Below, one piece after another: positions 54,511 to 63,159 of a stretch of DNA of 64,000 nucleotides. A program made the position numbers and the translations under genes. Position 1 is the first letter of the stretch. Each line of letters begins with the position of its first letter. The notes beneath the pieces are model-generated. The model ran no database searches, was not told the DNA's origin, and worked only from the letters and a program-made list of their open reading frames with translations. The stretch is from Bacillota bacterium (GTDB taxonomy: Bacteria > Bacillota > Clostridia > Acetivibrionales > DSM-1351), in the NCBI GenBank assembly GCA_023415305.1, contig JAEZKZ010000031.1:7952-71951 (forward strand), in the 5' to 3' direction.

Positions 54511-54557
54511 GATCGGGCTAATGCTGTCAGTGAAAACACCGGATATCCATTCAGCAT
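54495..54557 (-). CDS. 20-residue upstream ORF overlapping the merR start
   Basis: ATG 54557 with a strong AAGGAGGTG 9 nt upstream encodes MLNGYPVFSLTALARSWNIR, with TAA at 54495-54497, 14 nt past the merR ATG. It is the only well-placed ribosome entry for this transcript. Likely a leader that couples or regulates merR translation. Confidence 0.5.
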   Translation of the reverse strand: MLNGYPVFSLTALARSWNIR

Positions 54558-54810
54558 AAGCCTCTTCACCTCCTTCCGGCTATTTCTTATACTTAATTAC
54601 TCAAATGGTCATTTTACTGTTAAGTAAGCTTAATCAAAATATACTCCTTAACGCTGCGTTAATGTCAATACTTTTGTTTACCTTTGTTTATCTTTTAAAC
54701 TGTCAAGGTAATCTATGATTAAGTATATATTTGATTACTTTAACACTAACCTTCACTTTTACCTAAAAATGTACATAAAATAAATAAGTAAAAAATTTTA
54801 AGAGGTTTTT

Positions 54811-55515
54811 ATGAGTTATACAAACCCACTCGGTCACCCACAGGGTGTACCCCACAAAGTCACCAATTTACTCAGGCAAGTAATGATTGCTGAATTGGTT
54901 GCTATTAACGGTTATCAAAATCATATACTCAATTCCAACATAACCGTAATTAATGAGGCCTGGTATCATATAATGCTTGATGAAAAAAGCCATTATATGA
55001 TTGCACTTGACCTCCTAAGGAAATACGATCCGGTAGAATATAAATATTTTATGACTCCTCATGAATTAAATGTAGGAACTGACTCAATGCAAAATGTACT
55101 TAATTTGCATAATACATCAGATACCAAAAGTGGAACAAATGTTCAAAGCTCGTCTAATATTCAAAATATATCAAATACTAAAGGTGTACCGAATACTCCA
55201 AATGCATCCAGCGTTCAAAATGCCCCAAATGTTCATTCCGGTCAAGGAAAACATTCTTCGGGTAAAAAATCGCTTGCCCTCTCTTCGCAGGCCGAGAGAA
55301 TCACTATATACGATAAGCCTTTAATTCTGAATAATGTAAGAGAGGATATCAAAGGGGAATTGGAGGCTATAATTCTTTATGAAGATGAAATTGCAGAAAT
55401 TCAACAAAAAGACATCCGAATTGCATTACAAAAAATAATAGATGATGAAAAGGAACACACCGAGCATTTGACTCAAGTACTCCTGCATTTCGATCCTGAT
55501 CCTTATAAAAGTTAG
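54811..55515 (+). CDS. Ferritin-like protein with long low-complexity insert
   Basis: 234 aa. Helices 1-2 (VTNLLRQVMIAELVAINGYQ; WYHIMLDEKSHYMIALDLLR) and 3-4 (VREDIKGELEAIILYEDEIA; ALQKIIDDEKEHTEHLTQVL) each carry Glu and ExxH metal ligands (DEKSH, DEKEH), the pattern of a rubrerythrin/ferritin-like four-helix bundle. Between them residues ~90-155 are Asn/Ser/Gln/Val-rich degenerate repeats (NVQSSSNIQN, NTPNASSVQNAPNV). AGAGG precedes ATG 54811. Sits next to spore protein genes on the other strand; might be a spore-associated diiron protein, which is inference. Confidence 0.78.
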   Translation: MSYTNPLGHPQGVPHKVTNLLRQVMIAELVAINGYQNHILNSNITVINEAWYHIMLDEKSHYMIALDLLRKYDPVEYKYFMTPHELNVGTDSMQNVLNLHNTSDTKSGTNVQSSSNIQNISNTKGVPNTPNASSVQNAPNVHSGQGKHSSGKKSLALSSQAERITIYDKPLILNNVREDIKGELEAIILYEDEIAEIQQKDIRIALQKIIDDEKEHTEHLTQVLLHFDPDPYKS

Positions 55516-55552
55516 TCTGTGGTTAAACATAATGTACATTATTTAAAGCTAT

Positions 55553-55588
55553 AACCAAAAAAAGGCTCTTTCGAGCCTTTTTTTGGTT
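55553..55588. terminator. Bidirectional terminator between ferritin-like and SASP genes
   Basis: AACCAAAAAAAGGCTC, loop TTTC, GAGCCTTTTTTTGGTT: 16-bp perfect stem reaching the SASP stop codon. Confidence 0.9.
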
Positions 55589-55791
55589 TACTTCATATTT
55601 TTTTCAGCGTACTCAATCATTTTTTTAACCATGTTACCACCGATCTTCCCGGCATCTCTTGAAGTAATGTCACCATTGTAACCTTCCTTAAGGCTAACAC
55701 CCTGTTCGGCAGCAGTTTCATATTTCAGTTTATCAAGCTTGTTTGCTGCTTCAGGTACCAAGTTTTTGTTACTGTTATTATTGTTTCCCAT
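55588..55791 (-). CDS. Small acid-soluble spore protein, alpha/beta type
   Basis: 67 aa. AANKLDKLKYETAAEQGVSL contains the germination-protease site region; GYNGDITSRDAGKIGGNMVK and KMIEYAEKNMK complete the signature. Coats and protects spore DNA and supplies amino acids at germination; made in the forespore under sigma-G. Start at ATG 55791 with AAGGAG upstream; 30 further upstream codons are open but unrelated to the family. Confidence 0.93.
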   Translation of the reverse strand: MGNNNNSNKNLVPEAANKLDKLKYETAAEQGVSLKEGYNGDITSRDAGKIGGNMVKKMIEYAEKNMK

Positions 55792-55955
55792 AAAGCATCG
55801 CTCCTTCTGAAATATATTTGTCCTTTCGGACACTAGTATTATATGCGTTTTTTTAAATAGTACCCTGAAAGATAAATGCAAAAATACCTGTATTGTTCTG
55901 TGATAGAATAAAATGATTAAAAATTATTAATCATTCAGACATAAAATTATATAGT

Positions 55956-56249
55956 TTATTGCTTAATATTCAGAACAGTATCTGCAGCTGTCAAATCAAT
56001 TCTAATCTGATCACCCGGATCGCTGATATTATAATAACCCTTTTTAATCATAAAACTGAAAATTTTTTCGTGAGTGCTGATTGCCGTATCCAGCTGTCTA
56101 CGCAGAACTTCCCTGACATGAGGGGATACTGTTTCAGAGATTGCAACAGCATAATTCTGAACCCCGGCTTTGGATGCGATTAAAAAGTCCGTTGCAATTA
56201 CCTGTTCCGTAATATCCCCCAGGCCAGCTATATTTTGTAAAATACCCAA
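55956..56249 (-). CDS. Spore coat protein, CotF family (YraD/YraF-like)
   Basis: 97 aa. DITEQVIATDFLIASKAGVQ, NYAVAISETVSPHVREVLRR, and the helix ending IKKGYYN fit the CotF-type coat family (ferritin-like helical hairpin). TTG start at 56249 preceded by AAGGAAGG. Last gene of the cluster small-CotF-ADH-small-CotF. Coat location is inferred from family. Confidence 0.82.
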   Translation of the reverse strand: MGILQNIAGLGDITEQVIATDFLIASKAGVQNYAVAISETVSPHVREVLRRQLDTAISTHEKIFSFMIKKGYYNISDPGDQIRIDLTAADTVLNIKQ

Positions 56250-56294
56250 TTTAAAAACCTTCCTTCTTGTTATTTAATCAGTACGTCTCTTTAT

Positions 56295-56537
56295 TTACAC
56301 AGGCAAACCCGGTGCTTCATCAGGCTTATTCATAAATTGGGATGGCTTCAACAAATCACTCAGTTCCCGTATATATTCCTGTGAAAATCTGAAATCCTGC
56401 TGCATGATTTCCCTAAGCTCTTCGTCTTTAACCAGTGCAGCCATCGCAGATGACTTAGTAGCACAAATATTCTTGAAAGTGATTAGTTCGTGTAGTTCTA
56501 ATGCCTCATGAGGCGCTAATGCCTTTTGTCTTTCCAT
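56295..56537 (-). CDS. Small spore-coat-associated protein (YraE/YraG-like)
   Basis: 80 aa. APHEALELHELITFKNICAT, KDEELREIMQQDF and SQEYIRELSDLL match the small protein that pairs with CotF-like coat proteins in spore formers. A paralogue is encoded at 58149-58355. AAAGGA precedes ATG 56537. It is 45 bp upstream of its CotF partner. Confidence 0.78.
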   Translation of the reverse strand: MERQKALAPHEALELHELITFKNICATKSSAMAALVKDEELREIMQQDFRFSQEYIRELSDLLKPSQFMNKPDEAPGLPV

Positions 56538-56566
56538 ATATACATCCTTTCAGATTCTATTGTTAT

Positions 56567-57712
56567 TTAGTGAATACCCGGCTGAAGTATAACTTTTATA
56601 CAGCCATCGGTTTTTGTATCAAAAATCTCATAACCGTGCTTTGCCTGCTCCAAGGGCAGCTTATGAGTAATAATATCACCTGGGTCAAACTTATTGTCGG
56701 CAACCAGTTGATATAGTCTAGGGATATATGGAATTACCGGTGCCTGTCCCAACCTTAGGTTTATATTTCTGTTCATCAAGTCCCCCAAGGGGAAGGAGTT
56801 ATATCTTGCTCCATATACACCTGTAACCTGAATCATTCCACCCTTTCTGACGGCCTGAGTAGCTATAACAAAGCTTCCCAGCGCTCCTCCCTGCAGCTTG
56901 AGTCCGGATGCAAGAAACTCCATCGGTGTCATTTTTCCATCCATTCCAACAGCATCTATTACTATATCTGCTCCGCCTTTGGTTATTTCCTTAAGATATT
57001 CTCCTGTATTATCATGATGCTCAAAATTAACTGTTTCAACGTTGTTGTATTTCTTCGCATGCTCAAGCCGGTAATCAATATAATCTACAGCAATTACTCG
57101 CTTTGCTCCCATCATCCAGCAGAATTTCTGTGCTAAAAGCCCAACAGGTCCACATCCAAGAACTATTACCGTATTACCATTTTTTACTCCTGCATTTTCT
57201 ACACTCCAAAAAGCAGTCGGTATGGCATCGGAAAGTAATGCAAGCTTCTCGTCCGATACTTCACAGTTTTCAGGTATTTTAAAAGGAGTGAAATTTCCGT
57301 ACGGAACTCTTATATATTCAGCTTGTCCTCCCGGATAGCCTCCCGCTGTTTCAGAGTACCCGAAAAAGCCTCCCATTCCTCCATGGGGGTTGGAATTATC
57401 ACATTGACTGGTAAGTCCGTGTTTACAGTAAAAACATTCTCCACAGCTAACATTAAATGGAACAATAACCCTGTCACCTTTTTTTACGTTTTTTACTTCC
57501 GGACCGGTTTCTTCAACTATTCCCATTGGTTCGTGACCGATTATATAGTTCTTTGGTAGATTCGGAACCATATCATGAATCAGATGTAGATCAGAACCGC
57601 ATATTGCAGTAGAAGTCACCCTGACAATTATGTCATCGGGCTTGTGGACTTTTGGGTCATCCACCTCTTTTACCTCTACGTTTTTTACACCTTGAAAGGT
57701 TACTGCTTTCAT
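56567..57712 (-). CDS. Zinc-dependent alcohol/formaldehyde dehydrogenase (MDR family)
   Basis: 381 aa. Catalytic zinc site CGSDLHL and GHEPMGIVEE; structural zinc cysteines CGECFYCKHGLTSQC; Rossmann loop VLGCGPVGLLAQ and acidic DYIDYR, indicating NAD+. Closest to glutathione-independent formaldehyde dehydrogenase-like/AdhB proteins. Start at ATG 57712, 8 nt after GGAGG; ATG two codons earlier is too close to that site. Sits between two coat-protein pairs, the same order as B. subtilis adhB in yraG-yraF-adhB-yraE-yraD. Confidence 0.9.
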   Translation of the reverse strand: MKAVTFQGVKNVEVKEVDDPKVHKPDDIIVRVTSTAICGSDLHLIHDMVPNLPKNYIIGHEPMGIVEETGPEVKNVKKGDRVIVPFNVSCGECFYCKHGLTSQCDNSNPHGGMGGFFGYSETAGGYPGGQAEYIRVPYGNFTPFKIPENCEVSDEKLALLSDAIPTAFWSVENAGVKNGNTVIVLGCGPVGLLAQKFCWMMGAKRVIAVDYIDYRLEHAKKYNNVETVNFEHHDNTGEYLKEITKGGADIVIDAVGMDGKMTPMEFLASGLKLQGGALGSFVIATQAVRKGGMIQVTGVYGARYNSFPLGDLMNRNINLRLGQAPVIPYIPRLYQLVADNKFDPGDIITHKLPLEQAKHGYEIFDTKTDGCIKVILQPGIH

Positions 57713-57731
57713 TATCATTACCTCCGCTAAA

Positions 57732-58136
57732 TCAGTAGTTGGGAGTTGCAAAGGTTCCAAGACGGCTTGTATCACCCGGGAAAAGGTTCATTTGCGCTAT
57801 CCTTAAAGCCGTATCTGAGGATATTTTATCCAGATCAAACTGTCTTTGAGGTTCAAAGGGGTGGAACCAACCCTTTTTTATCATTAAATCTGTAATTTCG
57901 GTGTGCAAATCAATAGCTCTGCTTAACATATTTGTGATCTCAGCTCTAGCTTCAATTTCTGCTACCTCCGTCAGTGCAATAGCACAATTTCTTATACCGC
58001 TTTTGGCATTTATCAAAAAGCTCATTGCTATGGTAGAATCAACCAAAGCAGGCATCCCTTCCATATTGTCAACTTCAAGATAATCCTTATTCATAGGTTT
58101 CTTTATTTCATTTATTGACTTTGTCTCAATAGTCAT
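57732..58136 (-). CDS. Spore coat protein, CotF family (YraF/YraD-like)
   Basis: 134 aa. VDSTIAMSFLINAKSGIRNC, ALTEVAEIEARAEITNMLSR, LHTEITDLMIKKGWFHPFEP mirror the 97-aa paralogue at 55956 (DFLIASKAGVQNYAVAISE, IKKGYYN), with a longer N-terminus and C-terminal QRQFDLDKISSDTALRIAQM. First CotF of the duplicated coat cluster, 12 bp after its small partner. Confidence 0.85.
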   Translation of the reverse strand: MTIETKSINEIKKPMNKDYLEVDNMEGMPALVDSTIAMSFLINAKSGIRNCAIALTEVAEIEARAEITNMLSRAIDLHTEITDLMIKKGWFHPFEPQRQFDLDKISSDTALRIAQMNLFPGDTSRLGTFATPNY

Positions 58137-58148
58137 ATGTCCACCTCC

Positions 58149-58355
58149 CTAATGTAAATTGCTCTTTCTTAATAAGCCTTCAAGGGTTTTAACTGACTGA
58201 ATTGATTGCTGTACATCTTTATCCAGCAAGGCTTTAAGCTCCTGATCAAAAACAATACCCTGAGCAAGTTTGGATGTGGTCATGCAAATGGTTTTAAAAT
58301 TTAACAGTTCATGTATTTCCATACTTTCATGAAAGGTTAACTCGTTTTTTGTCAT
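58149..58355 (-). CDS. Small spore-coat-associated protein (YraG/YraE-like)
   Basis: 68 aa. LTFHESMEIHELLNFKTICM, TTSKLAQGIVFDQELKALL, DKDVQQSIQSVKTLEGLL align with the 80-aa paralogue at 56295. GGAGGG lies 4 nt before ATG 58355. First gene of the coat cluster; the promoter upstream should be mother-cell specific (sigma-E or sigma-K), which I could not verify. Confidence 0.8.
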   Translation of the reverse strand: MTKNELTFHESMEIHELLNFKTICMTTSKLAQGIVFDQELKALLDKDVQQSIQSVKTLEGLLRKSNLH

Positions 58356-58487
58356 AATTCCCTCCAATATTTCGTCCTCTTATGTATTTTTACCTAATAA
58401 TATTTTGTTATGTAAAACTTAATTAAGTTCTACTTATTTTTATAGATATAGGGTTTTAGCTGCTTGAATTCTACTGTGATTGATTTA

Positions 58488-59354
58488 TTAAACTAAAAGT
58501 ATCAGGGTCCCAACTACAAAAAGAATTAATCCCAATGCTGATTTTTTTGATATTTTTTCTTTTAGGAACAAGTAAGAAAAGGTAATAGTAATAAGAATAC
58601 TTAATTTGTCTATAGGGACAATTATACTTGCCGGTCCATCTTGCAAGGCTCTGTAATAGCACAGCCATGATCCTCCCGTAGCAAAACCTGACAGCAACAG
58701 GTATACCCAACTCTTTGTATCTATATTTTTTATTGTGCTCTGCTTCCCTGTAATAAAAACAACCATCCAAGCCATTAATAATACAACAATCGTTCTGATT
58801 GAGGTTCCCAGATTTGATTCCACTCCTTGAATTCCAACTTTTCCAAGAATAGAGGTTACACCGGCAAAAACAGCAGAGCCTATCGCATACAGAAACCACA
58901 TAATACCGCCAGCTGAACCTTTTGATTCAGGTACTTTCTTTGTATAAATCATCAGGTATGTTCCGACTCCAATTAAAAGAATAGATAGCGACTTGATTAC
59001 AGTTAAGCTTTCACCAAGAAAGATTATGGCAAGGACCATAGTAAGAACAGTACTTGATTTATCGACAGGAGTTACCTTGTTTACATCTCCCAGTTGAAGT
59101 GCCTTAAAATAACAAAGCCATGAGGCTCCTGTTGCAATCCCTGATAATATAAGAAATAATAGTGTTTTGCTGCTGATTTCAGAAATTGTATTCTGAGATC
59201 CTGCAATAAATACCATCAACCAGGAAAAAAGCAGTACAACAATTGTCCTAAGAGCGGTAGTAACATTGGAATCTGTATTTCTTATACCAATTTTTGATAA
59301 TATAGCTGTCAGTCCGGCAAATAGTGCTGACCCAAAAGCAAACAATACCCACAT
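58488..59354 (-). CDS. EamA-family transporter made of two near-duplicate halves
   Basis: 288 aa, ten helices. The halves (1-~140 and ~150-288) are clearly similar: GSALFAGLTAILSKIGI / GSAVFAGVTSILGKVGI, RTIVVLLFSWLMVFI / RTIVVLLMAWMVVFI, SGIATGASWLCYFKALQ / SGFATGGSWLCYYRALQ. This is a fusion of two 140-aa EamA units of the type often found as single-domain proteins. Substrate unknown. GGGG is the only purine-rich site before the ATG. Confidence 0.85.
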   Translation of the reverse strand: MWVLFAFGSALFAGLTAILSKIGIRNTDSNVTTALRTIVVLLFSWLMVFIAGSQNTISEISSKTLLFLILSGIATGASWLCYFKALQLGDVNKVTPVDKSSTVLTMVLAIIFLGESLTVIKSLSILLIGVGTYLMIYTKKVPESKGSAGGIMWFLYAIGSAVFAGVTSILGKVGIQGVESNLGTSIRTIVVLLMAWMVVFITGKQSTIKNIDTKSWVYLLLSGFATGGSWLCYYRALQDGPASIIVPIDKLSILITITFSYLFLKEKISKKSALGLILFVVGTLILLV

Positions 59355-59474
59355 AATAACCCCCTGAATCTGCGAATATTCATTCGTATACCGATATGAC
59401 TATTCTTTTCGATTAAAAATATGATCTTTTTTAAGCTTATTATCAGATTAATTGAAGGCTGTATCTCATAGTAT

Positions 59475-60350
59475 TTATGGATAAATTTCTTTGGCATCTG
59501 CCGGTAATTGTGATACGTGTCTTAAGAATTCCAAACTGTTTTTTGACTCATTTTCATTATACTCAACCTTCATTATTCCTGCTAACTCTTCAGCTATCCC
59601 ATTAAATAAGTCACACATAATAAAAACTGAATTCCATATTTCGTTTACTTCACCCTTAGGATATGTTTTTAATAATGTGTCCCAAACCTCATAGCTCAAC
59701 CATCTATACATATACTTGCCGGATTTTCCTATACTTACAGTAAAATTTGTGGCAAAGCCGATTTTCCATTCCAATAGGTGAAGCAATTGAGGTCGGATTA
59801 CAAAATTCAGCATATCCATTACATATGGAACTTCCCTCCGCCATAAGCCTTTGGCAACATTATTCAAACACCACCAGAACTCATTACATGTATCCAAAAA
59901 TTGGCCCTCGGAAGGCATTTTAACCCAATAATCCTCATCTGTTGCCTCAGGCATTTTGGGAAGGCATTCATCCTTATCAAGCAATATTTTACAAAGCCTG
60001 TCTGTCTGAATCCCATTCAGTACATGCCTTAGTGTGCATACATGAAGATCAAGCCTGTTACCGTCTGCAAATTGTATTAACCAGCCATAGCAATTCTCAA
60101 CATCATGCTTATAAATATAGCCCTCTTCGGGATACTGCATATACAAACGTTCACCAAAACGGTCAATCCAGTTTTTATCCTTTCTAAATGAACCAGTTTC
60201 ATTTACAACGTATACAATATCATAGTCCTGGAAAATGTCTTTGACTGCATTGGGATTTGCCCGTGACCCGTTCATATATACCCCACGAATTCTTTCATCT
60301 TCCTTTGCGGTATTAATTATTAAGTCATACATCTGCTGTTCGGTTCGCAT
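59475..60350 (-). CDS. Aminoglycoside 6-adenylyltransferase (AadK-like)
   Basis: 291 aa. Nucleotidyltransferase motif MNGSRANPN with downstream QDYDIVYVV (catalytic Asp pair) and RLDLHV (third Asp); EFWWCLNNVAKGLWRREVPY is typical of ANT(6)/AadK. Inactivates streptomycin by adenylation in Firmicutes; chromosomal copies can give low-level resistance. GGAGA precedes ATG 60350. No flanking mobile element is visible, so probably intrinsic. Confidence 0.88.
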   Translation of the reverse strand: MRTEQQMYDLIINTAKEDERIRGVYMNGSRANPNAVKDIFQDYDIVYVVNETGSFRKDKNWIDRFGERLYMQYPEEGYIYKHDVENCYGWLIQFADGNRLDLHVCTLRHVLNGIQTDRLCKILLDKDECLPKMPEATDEDYWVKMPSEGQFLDTCNEFWWCLNNVAKGLWRREVPYVMDMLNFVIRPQLLHLLEWKIGFATNFTVSIGKSGKYMYRWLSYEVWDTLLKTYPKGEVNEIWNSVFIMCDLFNGIAEELAGIMKVEYNENESKNSLEFLRHVSQLPADAKEIYP

Positions 60351-60480
60351 ATATCTTCTCCTATAAATGTAGATTTAAACCTCAAGTTAAAAATATTCCT
60401 ATATTATACCATATCCATATTGATCTTCTGAGAAAAAATAATCTGTAACACTTTATATTTATGTATCATATATTAGTCTT

Positions 60481-60497
60481 GAGAAAACAAGTTTCTC
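60481..60497. promoter_or_regulatory. Possible operator upstream of feoA
   Basis: Inverted repeat GAGAAAACAAGTTTCTC, 55 bp before feoA. It does not match the usual Fur box; binding protein unknown. Confidence 0.25.
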
Positions 60498-60552
60498 TCG
60501 GCTCAAATAATGAGATACCGAATTTACATAATATTAAATGGAGGTTATTTTT

Positions 60553-60795
60553 ATGAATGATACATTTATTCCGCTGAATTATTTGCCCCTGGGAAAAAAA
60601 GCCAAGGTAAAAGTACTGACTTCTGATGGACCAATCCGTAGAAGAATGTTGGATTTAGGGTTAATATTTAATACCGAAATTGAAGCACTGCAAAAAAGCC
60701 CATCAGGTGATCCGGTGGCATATAATATTCGTGGTGCAGTTTTTGCACTGCGTTCTGAAGAAGCATCCAAAATACTTGTTGAAGCTTATAATTAA
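60553..60795 (+). CDS. feoA: Ferrous iron transport protein A
   Basis: 80 aa SH3-like protein that supports FeoB. LNYLPLGKKAKVKVL, DGPIRRRMLDLGLIFNTEIE and SPSGDPVAYNIRGAVFALR are characteristic. Start at ATG 60553, 7 nt after GGAGGT; five further codons upstream are open. 90 bp before feoB with a hairpin between. Confidence 0.92.
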   Translation: MNDTFIPLNYLPLGKKAKVKVLTSDGPIRRRMLDLGLIFNTEIEALQKSPSGDPVAYNIRGAVFALRSEEASKILVEAYN

Positions 60796-60812
60796 AAACC
60801 GGATAGGTATTG

Positions 60813-60840
60813 CCAAGGGCTGGAGTATATCAGCTCTTGG
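60813..60840 (+). terminator. Hairpin between feoA and feoB
   Basis: CCAAGGGCTG, loop GAGTATAT, CAGCTCTTGG: 9 of 10 bp paired, followed by TTGATATATTTC (weak U-tract). Could be a partial terminator or mRNA-processing site setting the FeoA:FeoB ratio. Confidence 0.45.
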
Positions 60841-60885
60841 TTGATATATTTCTAATATCTATAATAACGGGGAGGGTTTTTAAAA

Positions 60886-63036
60886 ATGGGGTTAACAAGC
60901 CAATCCACAGGGGCAGGCGTTTTGGAAAATGAGCTTAAAATCGAACGTACCAGCCCTAATGACAAAGTGATAGCACTTGCGGGAAATCCCAACGTAGGAA
61001 AAAGTACTGTATTTAACAGTCTGACAGGACTGAATCAGCACACTGGTAACTGGCCTGGCAAAACAGTAACTAATGCTCAGGGAAAATATAAACATATGGA
61101 TAAAACTTTTATTGTGGTTGATTTACCAGGTACATACTCACTGATGTCCAGCTCGGTAGAAGAAGAGGTTGCTAGAGATTTTATCTGTTTCGGAAATCCT
61201 GATGCAACTGTGATTGTAACAGATGCAACATGTCTTGAAAGGAATTTGAACCTGGTACTTCAAACATTGGAAATTACCTCAGATGTAGTTGTATGTGTAA
61301 ATCTTCTGGATGAGGCTAATAGAAAAAAAATCAACATAGATTTAAAGGAGCTGTCGGCTCAGCTCGGAGTACCTGTCATTGGTACCAGTGCCAGAAGTAG
61401 TTTAGGCCTGACTGAGTTAATGAATTCAGTCTATGATATTACTGCTAAAAGGGTTGTGAACACTCCGTTAAAAATTACTTATGATTCGCCGATTGAGGAA
61501 GCAATCAGTATACTTGAGCCATCAATAAAAAAACTTCTTGAGAATAAGCTTAACAGCCGATGGGTAGCTTTAAAATTACTGGACGGAGATGAAACCCTTC
61601 TAAAAGCTCTTCAGCGATATTTAAATTTTAATTTGTTGGAAGATCACAACTTGATACAGAAATTAAATGAATCAAAGGAACTTTTAAGCACTGCAGGTAT
61701 CAGCCATGATCTATTAAGAGATAAAATTGTGTCCAGCATTGTTTGCACTGCAGAAAAAATGTGCACTATAGTTGTCTCAATTGAGAGTAAAAAGTACAAT
61801 AATTTTGACCGTAGAATTGATAGTATACTTACATCGAGGGTCTTTGGTATACCCATTATGATAGGACTTCTAGGGGTTATATTCTGGCTTACCATTGCCG
61901 GAGCAAACATACCATCAGAAATGATTGCAACCTTCCTTTTCTGGATTGAGGATCGGTTGACCGACTTCTTTATGTGGGCCGGGGCACCTTCATGGCTACA
62001 CGGCTTGCTAGTCATGGGCATATATAGGACACTGGCATGGGTAATTTCAGTAATGCTTCCTCCCATGGCTATATTTTTTCCATTATTTACACTGCTTGAG
62101 GATTTGGGGTACTTACCCAGAATCGCCTTTAACCTTGATAATTTCTTCAAAAAGGCATGTGCTCATGGAAAGCAGGCATTAACCATGTGTATGGGTTTCG
62201 GCTGCAATGCCGCCGGAATAATCGGCTGCAGAATTATAGACTCCCCAAGGGAAAGACTTATTGCCATAATAACAAATAACTTTGTTCCCTGTAACGGTCG
62301 ATTTCCAACTCTGATTGCCATTATCACCATGTTTTTTGCAGGTTTCGTCGCAGGACCAGTTCAAACTGTGGTCTCAACCTTGCTTTTGACCGGAGTTATA
62401 GTACTTGGCGTTGTAATGACACTATTGATATCAAAAATCTTATCAAAAACAATCTTGAAAGGTTTACCTTCCTCCTTTACTCTTGAGCTGCCTCCATACA
62501 GGAAGCCTCAGATTGGCAGGGTTATTGTAAGATCAGTTTTAGACAGAACCTTGTTTGTGCTGGGTCGTGCCGTATCGGTAGCCGCACCTGCAGGTCTGGT
62601 AATATGGTGTCTGGCAAATATTCAAGTAGGGGATCTTAGCCTGCTTTCCCATTGTGCGGGATTTCTTGATCCTTTTGCAAAACTGCTGGGCTTGGATGGA
62701 TATATCTTGATGGCATTTATACTTGGCTTTCCTGCAAATGAAATCGTTATTCCGATAATTATCATGTGTTATATGGCTACGGGAAACATGCTGGAGCTGG
62801 ATAGTCTCAATAAACTTAGAGAACTTCTGGTTTCCCACGGCTGGACCTGGTTGACAGCTGTATGCGTAATGCTGTTTTCTCTTATGCATTGGCCCTGCGG
62901 CACCACTTGCCTGACAATTAAGAAGGAGTCCCAAAGTTTGAAATGGACTCTGGTGTCATTTATAGTACCCACAATTACGGGAATTACTATATGCTTTATA
63001 GTCGCTAACCTGGTTCGTTTGTTAGGCTTGGTATAG
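60886..63036 (+). CDS. feoB: Ferrous iron transport protein B
   Basis: 716 aa. N-terminal G domain (G1 GNPNVGKST, G3 DLPGTYSL, G4 NLLDE) followed by a helical GDI-like domain (~175-290) and a membrane domain with Gate regions (GIYRTLAWVISVMLPPMAIF; MGFGCNAAGIIGCRI; FVPCNGRFPTLIAI; GFPANEIVIPI). Imports Fe2+ under anaerobic or iron-poor conditions. GGGGAGG precedes ATG 60886. Followed by a terminator. Confidence 0.95.
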   Translation: MGLTSQSTGAGVLENELKIERTSPNDKVIALAGNPNVGKSTVFNSLTGLNQHTGNWPGKTVTNAQGKYKHMDKTFIVVDLPGTYSLMSSSVEEEVARDFICFGNPDATVIVTDATCLERNLNLVLQTLEITSDVVVCVNLLDEANRKKINIDLKELSAQLGVPVIGTSARSSLGLTELMNSVYDITAKRVVNTPLKITYDSPIEEAISILEPSIKKLLENKLNSRWVALKLLDGDETLLKALQRYLNFNLLEDHNLIQKLNESKELLSTAGISHDLLRDKIVSSIVCTAEKMCTIVVSIESKKYNNFDRRIDSILTSRVFGIPIMIGLLGVIFWLTIAGANIPSEMIATFLFWIEDRLTDFFMWAGAPSWLHGLLVMGIYRTLAWVISVMLPPMAIFFPLFTLLEDLGYLPRIAFNLDNFFKKACAHGKQALTMCMGFGCNAAGIIGCRIIDSPRERLIAIITNNFVPCNGRFPTLIAIITMFFAGFVAGPVQTVVSTLLLTGVIVLGVVMTLLISKILSKTILKGLPSSFTLELPPYRKPQIGRVIVRSVLDRTLFVLGRAVSVAAPAGLVIWCLANIQVGDLSLLSHCAGFLDPFAKLLGLDGYILMAFILGFPANEIVIPIIIMCYMATGNMLELDSLNKLRELLVSHGWTWLTAVCVMLFSLMHWPCGTTCLTIKKESQSLKWTLVSFIVPTITGITICFIVANLVRLLGLV

Positions 63037-63060
63037 TTACATACTATTGATTATTAATAT

Positions 63061-63106
63061 AAAAGGATATCAATAAAAGATTTTTTAGCAGTTGGTATCC
63101 TTTTGT
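63061..63106 (+). terminator. Terminator of feoAB
   Basis: AAAAGGATA...TATCCTTTT stem with internal T-rich loop, 25 bp after the feoB stop. Confidence 0.65.
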
Positions 63107-63159
63107 AAGTTAAGAACTACCGTTCTTTTGGTTAAATACTATCAAATTAATTTTGTCAT

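Noticed and set aside
58471..58899. 142-aa minus-strand ORF with many Cys/Tyr
   Set aside because: Out-of-frame shadow inside the EamA gene, with unnatural composition and no ribosome-binding site.
59475..60350. Acquired resistance cassette carrying the aminoglycoside adenylyltransferase
   Set aside because: No IS, integrase, repeats or composition change flank it; it looks like an intrinsic chromosomal gene.
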